Shown here: positions 36,025 to 47,204 of the stretch, in pieces
Layout: the number at the start of each line of letters is the position of its first letter
Numbering within the stretch: the first letter of the stretch is position 1
Source: Cryptomeria japonica
Lineage: Eukaryota; Streptophyta; Pinopsida; Cupressales; Cupressaceae
DNA: 64,000 nt
Reading direction: 5' to 3'
NCBI RefSeq assembly: GCF_030272615.1
Contig: NC_081408.1
Coordinates: 64,228,614 to 64,292,613 of the forward strand
The notes under the pieces: model-generated
Database searches by the model: none
What the model was told of the DNA's origin: nothing
Seen by the model: the letters and a program-made list of their open reading frames with translations, nothing else
Position numbers and translations under genes: made by a program

Positions 36025-39000
36025 ATGGATTCCTCATCTTCTATTCTAGAGTTTATTTCGAACCCTACCATTATGGAAAATGTTAAACTTCCTAGACTCG
36101 TATTCAAGATATTCCTTGAGATTGCAAAACTAGATGATTTTGTAGGAGCTTTTTTGAAAATTCCAAAGGGTGTAGCATTTGCAGCAGGCCCTAGAATTTA
36201 CATACATTGCAACATAGAAAACCTAGGGACTGAGGATTTGAAGAAGATATTCAATGAAGTTATTAATGATGAAAATGGAGTGATTAAACTTGAACATAAG
36301 GTTGTAGAAAATTTAGGTTTTGTAGACATTCTGAACATTCCCGAATTTCCTAAAGAAGTTGTCAGACTTGTATTAAGCAGAGTCCATGGAGAATTCATGT
36401 GGTTAGAGTTAGTTTGTAAAATAATCAGGGAGGCAATTAAGGCAGTTATTGGTTTACCTTCAACTGGTAGTAGGCCCGATAAAAACAAGAAGATACCTAA
36501 CAAAGGAGTTATGGATTTAACCGGAGCAACATCTAATAACAGGTCACTTAGAGTAAAAGATGTTAAGCATATCAATGTGAGTATGGTACTAGGTTACAAA
36601 GCTACTCATACAAATAGACTAAATTTTGTTTCTAGCCTATGTATTCATAGTGCATATGAAATGGTGAACAATAATGTTAAGATTGATGTTTTTTAATGGC
36701 TTAAGGATGAATTAATTAAGAACCTAAAGAAGATTAAGGGAGACAAGAAAGGTACTTTCTATTTTGGAAACCTTTTGGTATGTCTGATGTTGTACTTTAC
36801 CAAGGAGATATCCAGCATAGGTCACAAGGATTCTGGTAATGACATCTCGGTAGGAAAATAGATACAAGATGCTTTCACTGGTATGGGTACTGATAGTGTT
36901 AAGAACATTTCAGACTATTTCAAGACATTCCAATCTAAGATAAGAGCAAGAGAGAGACTACCACAGAGAATAGTTGATAAATATGACAAGGAAATCTGCT
37001 TTGTTATTAAGAGAGATGAAACTTGGATGGAAGTAACAAGCCCTAGAACTATTTGGATTATGGATATGGGTTATGAGGTAGATCTACATGTTTTGGAAAC
37101 ATATGCCAAAGCTCTACTTGATGCACCAAGGGAGCCGTCTGAGAAATTCTTTGGAAATGTAGAAACTATTGAAAGTAATGTATCTATGCAGAAAAGAACT
37201 AAAAGAAGAGAAAATTTTATCAGAGATGCCTCCAAGAAGGTAAAGGAAATCAAAGAAAATATCATGAACATCAGTGATATATCAGCAAGTGAACTTGAAG
37301 GACTACAACCTGAAGCATATGTTTCACTGGTTGTAACATCCTCTGATACTGATAGTGGGAAAGCTGTTGAGTTTAAAAGCATAGAAAGGAAGAGAAAACC
37401 CTCACCGGTACCCTCTCCTTCACTGAAGAAAACTAGGACACTAAGAAAGAAACAACTGGCAGTTAGGGAATCGAAGAAAAATCTTACATCTAAGAAGAAA
37501 CAAACACCGATTACCCCTACACTGAATGATCTATTGAATGAGATAATAGAGGAAGGAAATTTGTCTAATGTAAGCAAATGGTATAACACTTCAAATGATA
37601 CTAACAGAAACACCATTGAGGAGAGCATTGTCTTACACTTAGATATTTAAAAGAAAGTTTTGATAGAAGTGATTGATGAGCTACCAAATAATCTATACAT
37701 GAGATTAGAAGCAAAAAGGATATCACTGATGGAATTGGATAAGAAAATGAAATTTGAAGCACTCCTAGTTGTTCACCCAGTAAAATCTAAGGAAGAAATT
37801 GATGAACTTATCTCTGAAGCTAACCGGTCTGTATTTGTTAGTGGTCACCGAGAAGTAAGCCTAATGGCTGGAAGGGTAAAAGAGATTGCAAATAAATGGG
37901 ATATATTCTTTGTAGAAAAGGAAAAGCAAGAGGAAAGAAGCAGACCTAAAAAGACATTCAAAGTATATCAGAAAGACAAGGACAAGGGTAAAGGCAAAAT
38001 TGGTGGTATTCCAAACATAAAGGTTATAGACAATCTTCCACTGCCACCTTTGGGTACACCACCGGTACACTTGGAAGATCCACCAGTTACTGATACTGAA
38101 GGTATAACACATGACAATACTAATCCAGAGTCTGAGATACTCTTTACAATGAATGTGGATATGCAGGAGGTAAACATTGTTGTAGACAAGGAAATTTAGA
38201 GGTAAAGGTAGATAGTGTTGATAATAGCAAGATTTCAAAGAAACCGGCACAAACTTTTGACTCTCAGGAAACTGAAATACCGACTCAAACAGAGAAACCG
38301 ATAGAGATGAAAAAACCTATAGAGGACAAAGGTACCAGCGCAGGGCCACCGAAATCTGAGAAATCGACAGTAGAAATTTCAGAGAAACAAACTGAGGCAG
38401 AGGTTCATATTGAGACTAAGGAACCAACAGTTAGAGAGACACTAAAACAATCTAAGAAACCATTAAAGGTTGAGGTGCAAACACAAACAGATCCACTAGA
38501 GGAAAATAAAAACAAAATAGATATATCTGATAGAAATAAAGAGGATATAGTGAATGTGATTGGTCAGACATCTGTTAAGATGAAATCTACAGGTGACCCG
38601 AGTACATCTATAGGTGAATTCAAACTTACCAATATCATACAAGTACTTTTGGATTCTATAAAGAGGATAATTGATTGCAATACATTGGCTTTTAAGGCAA
38701 TTGACAACACTTTACCTATTCTAAAGATGATTGCACCAAATTGTAACATAGATCACATAAGGATTCTTTAGATAAATTGGACACATTGTCCAAATTCATT
38801 TTTGCTAATGTTATAACTATAGACAAGGTGAATGAGGATATCATAAAGGAGAGAGTTGAAAAAGAGAAGAACACATTCTTTGAAAACACCATAAAGAAAT
38901 GTATCAATCATGTGGGTACACTTTTACCAGTACTCAATTCTACAATTTTAGATTATAAGGAGCTATATAGGGAAGCAAGTAAACCTCACTATTTGACTAA

Positions 39001-39385
39001 GGACATTGATGAGGAGATCAAGAAGACATAGAAAGAAATTGATGACATTGCAAATAATATTATAGGTTCATCCAGACTTATATCAATTTTTGAGGAGAAG
39101 TTAGAAAAATTTGAGAAATAGAAGGCAAGAATAAGGTCTAATGCCCGAGAATTAAAAGAAAAACTTGGTCTGAGGCTGGATAATCCGATTACTCAAAGAG
39201 ATGAATTATCTAAGGCAACACTACAAGGAGAACAATCACCGGAGAAGCAGATGCACTATCGCACTAGTATGATCCAGCAGACAGAGGCAACTTTAGATGA
39301 CAATAACAAGTTTATGCAGAGTCTAAATATGATTTTGGCGGACATCTTTCAGATTATAACCAACAGGTTACAAACCTTGAGGTAG
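36025..39385 (+). pseudogene. C ORF2, conserved non-pol protein of unknown function
   Basis: From ATG 36025 the frame holds to ~38197, with stops near 36694, 36859 and 37648; one frameshift follows, then further breaks near 38770 and 39029, ending at TAG 39385. Length about 1120 codons, matching E1 ORF2 (1128). Landmarks: VLSRVHGEFMWLE at residue ~116, FGNLLVC ~247, LPQRIVDKY ~312, MGYEV ~348, a basic Lys/Ser region ~430-500, a Thr/Glu/Lys low-complexity region ~740-830, and a coiled-coil-like C-terminus. Upstream of the first landmark the sequence has diverged. No enzyme motif, signal peptide or membrane segment is recognised. Confidence 0.75.
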
Positions 39386-39576
39386 CATTTTTTGTACTCT
39401 ATTGATTATTTATGACATCCTTTTCCATTGATGTCAAAGGGGGAGTAGTGGAGAGAAAAATGCATGTATAAAGGAAATCATTTTCTTAGGGAGAGCACAT
39501 CTTTTTGGATTTCAGTTTTTGGACAATAGTTTTGATTTTTCTCATGACTATTGCCATCAATGCCAAAGGGGGAGAT
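39386..39576 (+). other. C 3' untranslated region with two PPT-like runs
   Basis: PPT AAAGGGGGAGAT at 39565-39576, and an earlier CAAAGGGGGAG at 39435-39445. The words before both runs are alike (attgatgt and atcaatgc). Confidence 0.8.
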
Positions 39577-40420
39577 TGTTGGAATTCTACACTCTTATGA
39601 GAATAGTTGATATTTTCATTGATGGCAACCATCTAGAAACCAACTAGCAAGTCATCACCAATTGGTTTCTACAAGCCCGACATCACAAACTTCATACACC
39701 AGCACACTGGCACTGGCAGACACTTCACCAGCATTCAGATTACATCAGCAACAATGCATACCGGCACTCCAACTGACATGGGATAAAGTTTTGTTTATAT
39801 GAATTGTTTTGTAATGAAATTATCTTTTGTAAAGCTGACATGGTATATTGTAAAAGACTCATATATGTATGAGATCTTATAGGTCATTTTATGAGAAGAG
39901 AGATAGAAGAGATATAGAAGAGAGAAAGGAATAATGTGTGACATTATTATTGTATAAGGTGATATAGTTGACAATGAAGGTTATTGTTATTGTCTGAGCT
40001 TAAACCAATACTGAGCATGGCATGAGAGATGTTGCTTTGAGCAATGCATTGTACTGGATTTGATAACCGATTTTTGTAGTCAGTGTGACTCTTTATTGAG
40101 TAGTGAGCTCTAGGTTGTTGGTCTCCCTGCATGTGCAGGCCCCTCATTGTAAGTAGTATTTATTCATTGGCCAGTGAGTAAATATCGTTGGTCACAAATC
40201 CCACCAAGGTTTTTCTGACATCGGGTTTACTCATTAAATATCTTTTGTTAGGGTATGTTTTCTATGTTGTCTCTATTATTTTTGTTTATTGCATTCTCTT
40301 ATTTACCGGTACACTGTTTTGGGATGCAGAGTTATAAATAAGTTTAAATATTCTGCTAACTGGTTAGACACTGATTCACCCCACCTCTCAGTGTCTTTGG
40401 GACTTTCATTGAATCTAACA
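39577..40420 (+). repeat. C 3' LTR
   Basis: TGTTGGAATTC...GAATCTAACA, 844 bp, matching 33688-34540. The C run here is only four bases. Confidence 0.92.
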
Positions 40421-40423
40421 ATG

Positions 40424-41284
40424 GGGAGATAAAATTCTTTTTAGGATTGTAGATTTCACAGACTGATAAAGGTATATTCATATGTCAAACAAAATACTTG
40501 AAGGAACTATTGAAGAAATTTGGTATGGAAAATTCCAAAGCAGTAAGTACTCCTATGACTACAACTAATAATTTTACATTGAAGGATGATTCAACTCCTG
40601 TTAATTCGACAAGATATAGATCTATGATTGGAGGTTTACTATATTTGACACAAACAAGACCTAATATAGTGAATGCAATATGTATTGTTTCAAGATTTCA
40701 TACTAATCCTAAAGAAAATCATGAATCAACAGTAAAAAGGATTTTCCGGTATCTACAAGGCACAACAAATCTTGGTTTAGGGTATCCTAAAGATGAAAAT
40801 TTTGAATTATGTGCATACACCAATGCAAATTGGGTAGGAGATGTAGATGACAGAAAGAGCCCCACTAGAAAAGCATTCTTTCTTGGTAGCAGATTGATTT
40901 CATGGTTGAGCAAGATATAGAGTTGTACATCACTATCAACAGTAGAATTAGAATGTTGCAGCAACAACTAATTGTACTCGGGTATTATGGATGAAGCAAA
41001 TGTTGAAAGACATCAAGGTAAAATGCAAAGAACCTATAATCATTTATTGTGATAATTCAGTAGCAATTGATATATCGAAGAATCTGGTATTTCACTCTAA
41101 GAGTAAACATGTTTCTATCAAATATAATTTTCTAAAAGAGAATGTTGAATAAAAAGAAGTAAGATTGGTTTATGTGAATACTAAAGAGTAGATTGCAGAT
41201 ATCTTTACTAAACCTTTGCCTAAGGAAACTTTTGAATATCTGAGAGAGATGCTTGGGGTAATACCCTTACCGGTAGAGACCTAG
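40424..41284 (+). pseudogene. B pol, 3' part (end of RT and RNase H)
   Basis: Resumes with GEIKFFLGL, a stop in place of the usual Gln (~40450), then KYLKELLKKFGM, RSMIGGLLYLT, RIFRYLQGT, DDRKSPTRKAFFLG, YCDNSVAIDISKN, ADIFTKPLPKETF, and TAG at 41284. A break lies near 40918-40960 and stops near 41150 and 41190. Confidence 0.88.
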
Positions 41285-41657
41285 GCAATTGATGATTGGC
41301 ATCAAACCAACAGAAATAACAGAGAAACCTTTTTCCGGCTTTGATGGAGGAGAGCTACTTCTCAAGGGGAGTAGTTGGTTATAACAATTGACTATTGTAA
41401 TTGGTTATATGAGTTGGTTGTATGTTCTAGTATTTGTATTGCTTTGGCATTTTATGTCAAAGGGGGAGAGATATCTATGGAAAAACTTTGTATTTAGGAA
41501 ACATTATCCCTTGGAGAGAGATTATTCATTGGGGGAGAGATTTTGATTTTTGGTATTAATCTATTCTGGAGATTGTTGGTTTTTGGTTTTTGGCATTCTA
41601 TTTTGGTACTTAGATGTTTTTCCATCTTGTGTTGCCATCAATGTCAAAGGGGGAGAT
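41285..41657 (+). other. B 3' untranslated region with two PPT-like runs
   Basis: PPT CAAAGGGGGAGAT at 41645-41657; an earlier CAAAGGGGGAGAG at 41458-41470, preceded by tttatgt. Confidence 0.78.
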
Positions 41658-42730
41658 TGTTGGTATTATGGATGCGTTGCATTAGTTTTGTCATTGATGT
41701 CAACACTTATCCTTCTAGAGATCTTTGGTTATGATGAACTGACACATTATGTTCACCAGCATGTTTAGTGACTTCTGCACAGTCACTGGTCTATTATTCA
41801 CTGGCACTAAGGAAGACTTGTTATCATCTGGAGATCACTTGGTTATGTTGAAGACATGGTTTGGATACTTGGTTTTGGTATTCTGGTAAATGGTCTATTC
41901 GGGTTGACATATTTGCTATTATCGGCAAAATTGGTCTAGGTTATGGACCGGTATGCATTATCTATTCGAGATCAACACGACACATTATGAAGATGATTTA
42001 TTAATTAGATATTATTATAAATGTATCAAGTCATCATGATGCATCGCATCTTGACTTATTTGTAATTGATTTTATTGTAATATTCTTAGTAAGCCGACCT
42101 ACACATTTGGTCTTAGGTTTTGGTATATATGTAAGATCTCAATTGATTAGATAGATGAAGTAGTAGAGAAAAAGGAGAAGTAACAATATATGGTATTGTA
42201 ACACAGTATGTGTGAATATTGAAGATCATATGAGCTGACCATAGAGAAGGTTCAAGGAAGGTTTGAAGGTGATTGTAAGAGCTTAACTGGTACTAGATCT
42301 AGCATTGAAGATGCTACTTTGAGAAGTACATTATCATTGGATTTAACCATCCAATTATTGTTAGTGTGACTCCTATTTTGTGATTGAGCAGTGAGCTCTA
42401 GGCGGTTGGCCTTTCTGCATGTGCAGACCCCATTTGTATACACATACTATTTGCATTAGTATCATCTGATTGTGGGTAAGGTTTCCCACCGTGGTTTTTC
42501 CCCGTACAGGGTTTCCACGTACAAATCTCTGTGTTGTGTTATGGATATTGTTTCTCTTTCTGTTTTATGCATTAATCTTCATTGGTATTAATATTGACTG
42601 CTAATCTATCAACCGGCATTAAGTTTGGTTTACCAGTATTAAGTATAAAGTTTGATTAAGTTATATTTGGGTTGAAATTAATTTTCAACTGATTTTCCCC
42701 CCCCTCTTAGTTGCCTCTCGGGTCCTAAAA
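41658..42730 (+). repeat. B 3' LTR
   Basis: TGTTGGTATTATGG...CCTAAAA, direct repeat of 29281-30365; TSD CACCA follows. Confidence 0.9.
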
Positions 42731-44960
42731 CACCATCAGATTTATAATAAACATAGTGACCTAATTTGGAATGCTCAAATCCCAAACTCAACACATACGT
42801 ATCAAATTTTTGGTACCACATCCTAGGACTATGTTTGAGGCCATACATGGATTTCTTTAATTTACAAACCAAATTACTTTTACCTTCTACCACATAGTGC
42901 TCTACCTTTTTCATATAAATATCCTCCTCCAAATCACCATGAAGGAAAGCAGTTTTCACATCCATTTTATCAACCTCTAAATCATAAGCAATGGCAATAG
43001 AAAGCAAAAATCTAATGGATGTCATTTTTGCAACAGGAGAAAATATCTCACCATAATCAACACCCTCAACTTGAGAGTGAGTAGCCTTTTGCAACCAACC
43101 TCTCTTTATACTTCTCAATGCTTCCATCTAAACCAATATTTTACTTGAACACACATTTACAACCAACAGGTTTCCATCCTTCAGGCAATGGTACAAGATC
43201 CTAGGTGCCATTCCTTTTCAAAGCTGTCATTTCTTCTTGCATAACAATCTTCCAGGATTCTGCATCATTCATACCTAATGCCTCTTCTACAAATTTGGGT
43301 TCATTCATATTAGTATTCAAAGTAAAAATACATTCCCAATCATCTAGTGAATACCTTTTAGGTGGTTGTCTATATCTTGTAGACCTTCTAACAAGTGGGG
43401 CTCGAGGTTATTCCTCCTCTTTTGAAGATTCAGATCTAGATGAGCTCTCCTCAACTTCATACCTACCTAGGGGTCTTGATTCAACTCTTTCAGGTGTAGA
43501 AGTGAATTGAATCACATCTTGCTTTTTAGTCTATTATGGATGCAATGTAACAAAAGGAGACTTAATTTTTCTAAAAATTACACTTCTACTATGAATTATC
43601 TTTTCTGCAACAGGGTCCCAAAGCTTGTATTCTTTCACACCATAATTGTACCTGATGAAGATACATTTCATAGCCTTGTTTTCCAACTTTGTCTGCTTCT
43701 CCTTTGGCATGTGTGCATATGTCTCACAACCAAAGACTCTAAGATGTCTCAATGAAGGCTTGCGACCTGATCATTCTTCCATAGGTGTTTTATCAACAAG
43801 GGTTGATGTAGGAGGCTTGTTAATCAGGTAGCAAGTAGTGGCAACAACTTCAGCCCAAAATTTTTATTCTAGACCAACACCACTCAGCATACTCCTAGCC
43901 TTCTCTATCAGTGTCCTGTTCATTCTTTTTGCAACTCCATTCCATTGTGGAGAATATGGAGTTGTCTTATGTCTGTTAATGCCATAGTCTTTAAACAATC
44001 TATCAAAATCTTTATAGAAAAATTTTCAGCCATTATCAGTCCTCAAACATTTAATTTTCTTTCTAGTCTCCAACTCAACCATTTCTTTAAATTCTTTAAA
44101 TCGACTAAAAACTTGAGATTTACTCTTTAGAAAATATACTCATGTTCTTCTATTAAAATCATCAATAAATGAAACATACTATGTGGATTTTCCAATCGAA
44201 GAAACATCTATTGGACCAAATACATCAAAATGAATAAGATCCTAAACACCACAAGTTTTATGAGAACTCGAGTAAAACTGAACGTGGTTTTGTTTTCCAT
44301 AAATACAATTCTCACAAAAATCAAAGTCAAGATTACAATCATTCAAACCTTCAACAATTTTTTTATTTTTCAAGGTCCTTAGAACCTTTTCTCCAATGTG
44401 GCCAAGCCTCTAGTGCCATAATATAGTCTTCTCTACATGTAACTTTGGTTTTGAAGAAAGAGCACCCTTATGTACCCAAAAGCCATTTCCATCTATTGAA
44501 GGTGAAACCCTCAAATCTTCCACACATTTACCTTCTGCCGAAGTGCTATTACACTCAATAGTGTATGCGTCTAGCTTATATACAGTGTCGAACTTGACAC
44601 CTCTAGTAATTACCATAGCACCCTTAATCATCTTACATCCTACTTCAGAAAAGACTGCATGCACACCTGCATCTATTAGTTTTCTCATAGATAACAGATT
44701 TCATTTTAAACCAGGGATATGCAACACACCATTAATCCTTTTATTCTACCATTAGAGAACTTGATTCTAACTTTACCTCAACCAAAAATGTCTAAATTTG
44801 AATCATCACCCAAGTACACCTTACCTCCATTAAATTCTTCATATTCAGAAAACCAATCTCTATTGGTTGTCATATGAAAATATGCACCTGAGTCAATTAA
44901 CCAGGCATCATTACCTACATGAGTTGCCAAAACTACAATGAATGCATCACCATCATCCTT
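42731..44960 (-). pseudogene. Element A pol, 5' part (protease, integrase, RT)
   Basis: Minus strand: protease WLIDSGAYFHMT at ~44900; integrase with DLIHFDVFGP, FIDDFNR, LRTDNG and GVAKRMNRT (~44240-43900); LRHLRVFGCETYAHMP ~43750; RT VDYGEIFSPVAKMTSIRFLL ~43065, MDVKTAFLHGDLEE ~42960, KSMYGLKHSPRMWYQKFD ~42840. It ends at KSDG where B interrupts, and the frame resumes at 29280. Many stops, and at least one frameshift. Confidence 0.87.
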
Positions 44961-44999
44961 CTCAGACTCAGAATCATAATCAAACTTCTTCTTTTTCTT

Positions 45000-45707
45000 C
45001 TTCTTTTCTTCTTTGCAGTCCTTGCGGATGTGACCTGGTTTACCACAATTCTAGAAAATGACTTTAGGATTTGGACTTATCACACTTCTCATTCTTCTTT
45101 CCTTTCTCCTAGCTAGGGCTTCCTTAAAATTGAGGGAAACCTTCCTTTTCATCTCTTCACCAAGTAGGGCACCCACCATATCTTCAAACTTCAAAACAAC
45201 ATAAGTACAACTGATATCCATAACAAGAGAATCCCACAAATCAAGCAAAGAACAAAGCAATATTTGACATTTCTCCTCTTCGTTCATCTTAACACTGACA
45301 TATACTAATTGAGACACCAACATATTGAATGCTTCCAGGTGGTCTACAATTCATCCCCCCTCTTCCATCTTCAAGGAATATAATATCTTCCTCAAGAAAA
45401 ATTGATTTAATAAAGATTACACTTGATACATCTCACCAAGCTTAGTCAGTAGCTTCTTTGCAGAGTTTTCTTTGTGGACATTGATCAGAATAGAGTCTGT
45501 GAGGCACAGTCTTATTAGACCCTTGGCTTTTTTGTCCATAACATCATACTAAGCCGCCATAGTAGGATCAAAGGGTCTTTGGATATTCGCATCAACAACA
45601 TCCCACAGATCTCAATCTATTAGCAGATCTTCCATCTTCAACTTCCACATCTCAAAATTTGTTCCTCTAAATTTCTCCACCCCTATTTTCCCTGACAAAC
45701 TTGCCAT
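45000..45707 (-). pseudogene. Element A gag
   Basis: ATG at 45707, about 110 bp after the PBS, opens MASLSGKIGVEKFRGTNFEM. UBN2/gag-type segments follow (EEKCQILLCSLLDLWDSLVM; MVGALLGEEMKRK) and then the zinc knuckle NCGKPGHIRKDC near 45050-45015. Four in-frame stops. RNA-packaging capsid protein by family. Confidence 0.82.
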
Positions 45708-45816
45708 CTAAAAGTTCCTACAACAAGATCAAAAAGTGTCTTTTCCACAAGCTCCCACTCAAATCTGGATTAGTTCATAAAATCCAACAACCCACTACTG
45801 AAACAAAGGTGATCAA

Positions 45817-45828
45817 GCTCTGATACCA
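45817..45828 (-). other. Element A primer-binding site (initiator tRNA-Met)
   Basis: Minus-strand TGGTATCAGAGC, perfect, two bases from the presumed LTR end. Confidence 0.9.
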
Positions 45829-45830
45829 CC

Positions 45831-46726
45831 TATAAGGAAGTCATGTAGTAGAACAAACTTCCTACACTAACCTTGATAGGAGAGTAATGCAAAAACTTTT
45901 ATAGATCATTACAACAATTACAAAAACTTAACAAAAAGACATAATAACATTCAAACCATAACACGGTGATTTACATGGAGAAAACCCTTTCGGGAGAAAA
46001 TCCCCACACTCTAAAAGCCGCCCAATATATTATTAAACAATAAAAAATATATTACAATATACTTGTAGATAAATCTCTTCACAGGAGTACCACTAATTAG
46101 ACATTTAGAGGTAACTCAATAGCCATAAGACTCTTACACACAAACCCTATCTCATGCACCTCATATATAGGAGATGCAATACAAGAAACTATCAAACGGT
46201 ATTACAAAACCATAGGCTAAAACCACCCAATAAGGTGTAGCCTACCTTATCTCCCTTCTAGATGCCCTATGGCATGTTAAAACACACATCAACACATGCC
46301 CCTCCCTTTTACAGCTCATTTATGTGTCTAATACAAATTATATTTCGTATTTCAAGAGTACAAACTTCCGGAGGCCATAACTTGTGAACCCTGTGTCAAA
46401 TTGACAAACCGTTTGAAGTGTTGGAAATCTTGTGAAGTTCTCTATTGCCTTCTAAACCACTATGATTGTATGCCCACTCTTGAAGGAATTTTTAAGGGTC
46501 TAAAGTCCCCAAAATTAAGTTTAAACCTTTAATTGGACCCCTCCAAAACAAAAAATTTAATATCTTCAAAACTAGCTGTGATCTTGTGATGAAACTTTAT
46601 CGACATGCTTATCTAACCAACTAGAAGATTTTAGGAGAATTTCACACTATTTCCTTCTCAAATGAAAACTTACTATAAATAGTAACCTTTTGTAAATGCA
46701 AGTTTGAGACACCATTTTTTCCAACA
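45831..46726 (-). repeat. Element A 5' LTR
   Basis: On the element's strand it starts TGTTGGAAAAAATGG (46726) and ends near CTTCCTTATA. It matches 27576-28215 and, in part, 22165-22364. Confidence 0.83.
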
Positions 46727-47204
46727 ACTATTTAATAGAGTAGATGGATGGAAAGGTTCATCAAAGGGTCAATATTGAACCAACCAAAATCTCCATAATA
46801 TTTATTTCAAAATCTCTATATGGAAGCTTCAATGTAATGTTAATAAAATCCTTTAGGATAAGGCACACACATTTCTTAACTCATGTAACAAAGGAGTGTC
46901 TTTAGTGAGAATAGCTTCATCCAACAACCTCCCTTTGGTACAAACTTTAGATTGTTTGTTCTTCTAAAAATTGTCATTAGGAAAACAAAGCTACCTATAA
47001 TGAGCCATAATATTGTCATTAGTTTTATGGTAATTTTTTCTATACAATCCTTGGTCCGCCTTATTGAGCATACTTTCAACCTTTCCAAGTCTCCTATTTT
47101 TTCTTAAGGTAGGGACTCCAGCTATAACACAACTCTTGTTCACTATATGAAATTTAATATTTTAGTATATGACACTTGGTATATTTATTATTTATATTTT
47201 AATA
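46727..47204. other. Unclassified spacer
   Basis: AT-rich, no ORF over 70 codons, no terminal repeats seen. A possible decayed insertion site for the LINE that follows. Confidence 0.5.

Larger units (their letters stand above)
33688..40420 (+). mobile_element. C: pol-less LTR retrotransposon related to E1
   Basis: 6733 bp with LTRs of 853 and 844 bp, a perfect tRNA-Met PBS, a PPT and a near-perfect TSD. It encodes a coiled-coil multi-knuckle ORF1 (34612-35725) and an ORF2 (36025-39385) homologous to E1's ORF2. No pol motif appears. Its LTR R region closely matches B's, and it sits inside B, a likely source of the enzymes that moved its family. Confidence 0.9.
29281..42730 (+). mobile_element. 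B: Ty1/copia element carrying element C
   Basis: 13,450 bp including the C insertion, or about 6.7 kb without it. LTRs 29281-30365 and 41658-42730, TSD CACCA, PBS 30368-30379, gag, pol and PPT. LTR ends have decayed (AGTTGG for TGTTGG at the left; CCTAAAA for CCTAACA at the right). It lies in A's RT gene in the opposite orientation and is interrupted in its own RT gene by C. Confidence 0.9.
28216..45830 (-). mobile_element. A: minus-strand Ty1/copia element, interior split by B
   Basis: The interior runs from the PBS (45817-45828) through gag and pol to the PPT at 28216-28224, with 29276-42735 occupied by element B plus its CACCA TSD. Domain order gag-protease-integrase-RT-RNase H marks it as copia. 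Without the insertions the whole element would be about 6 kb. It is the oldest layer of the nest and the most damaged. The TSD was not found. Confidence 0.85.

Noticed and set aside
37071-37628. Minus-strand ORF of 185 codons
   Set aside because: Antisense shadow of C ORF2, caused by its Glu/Lys/Ser-rich codons.
46727-46731. TSD for element A
   Set aside because: ACTAT follows the right LTR, but no matching pentamer could be placed at the left because the U5 end there is not recognisable.
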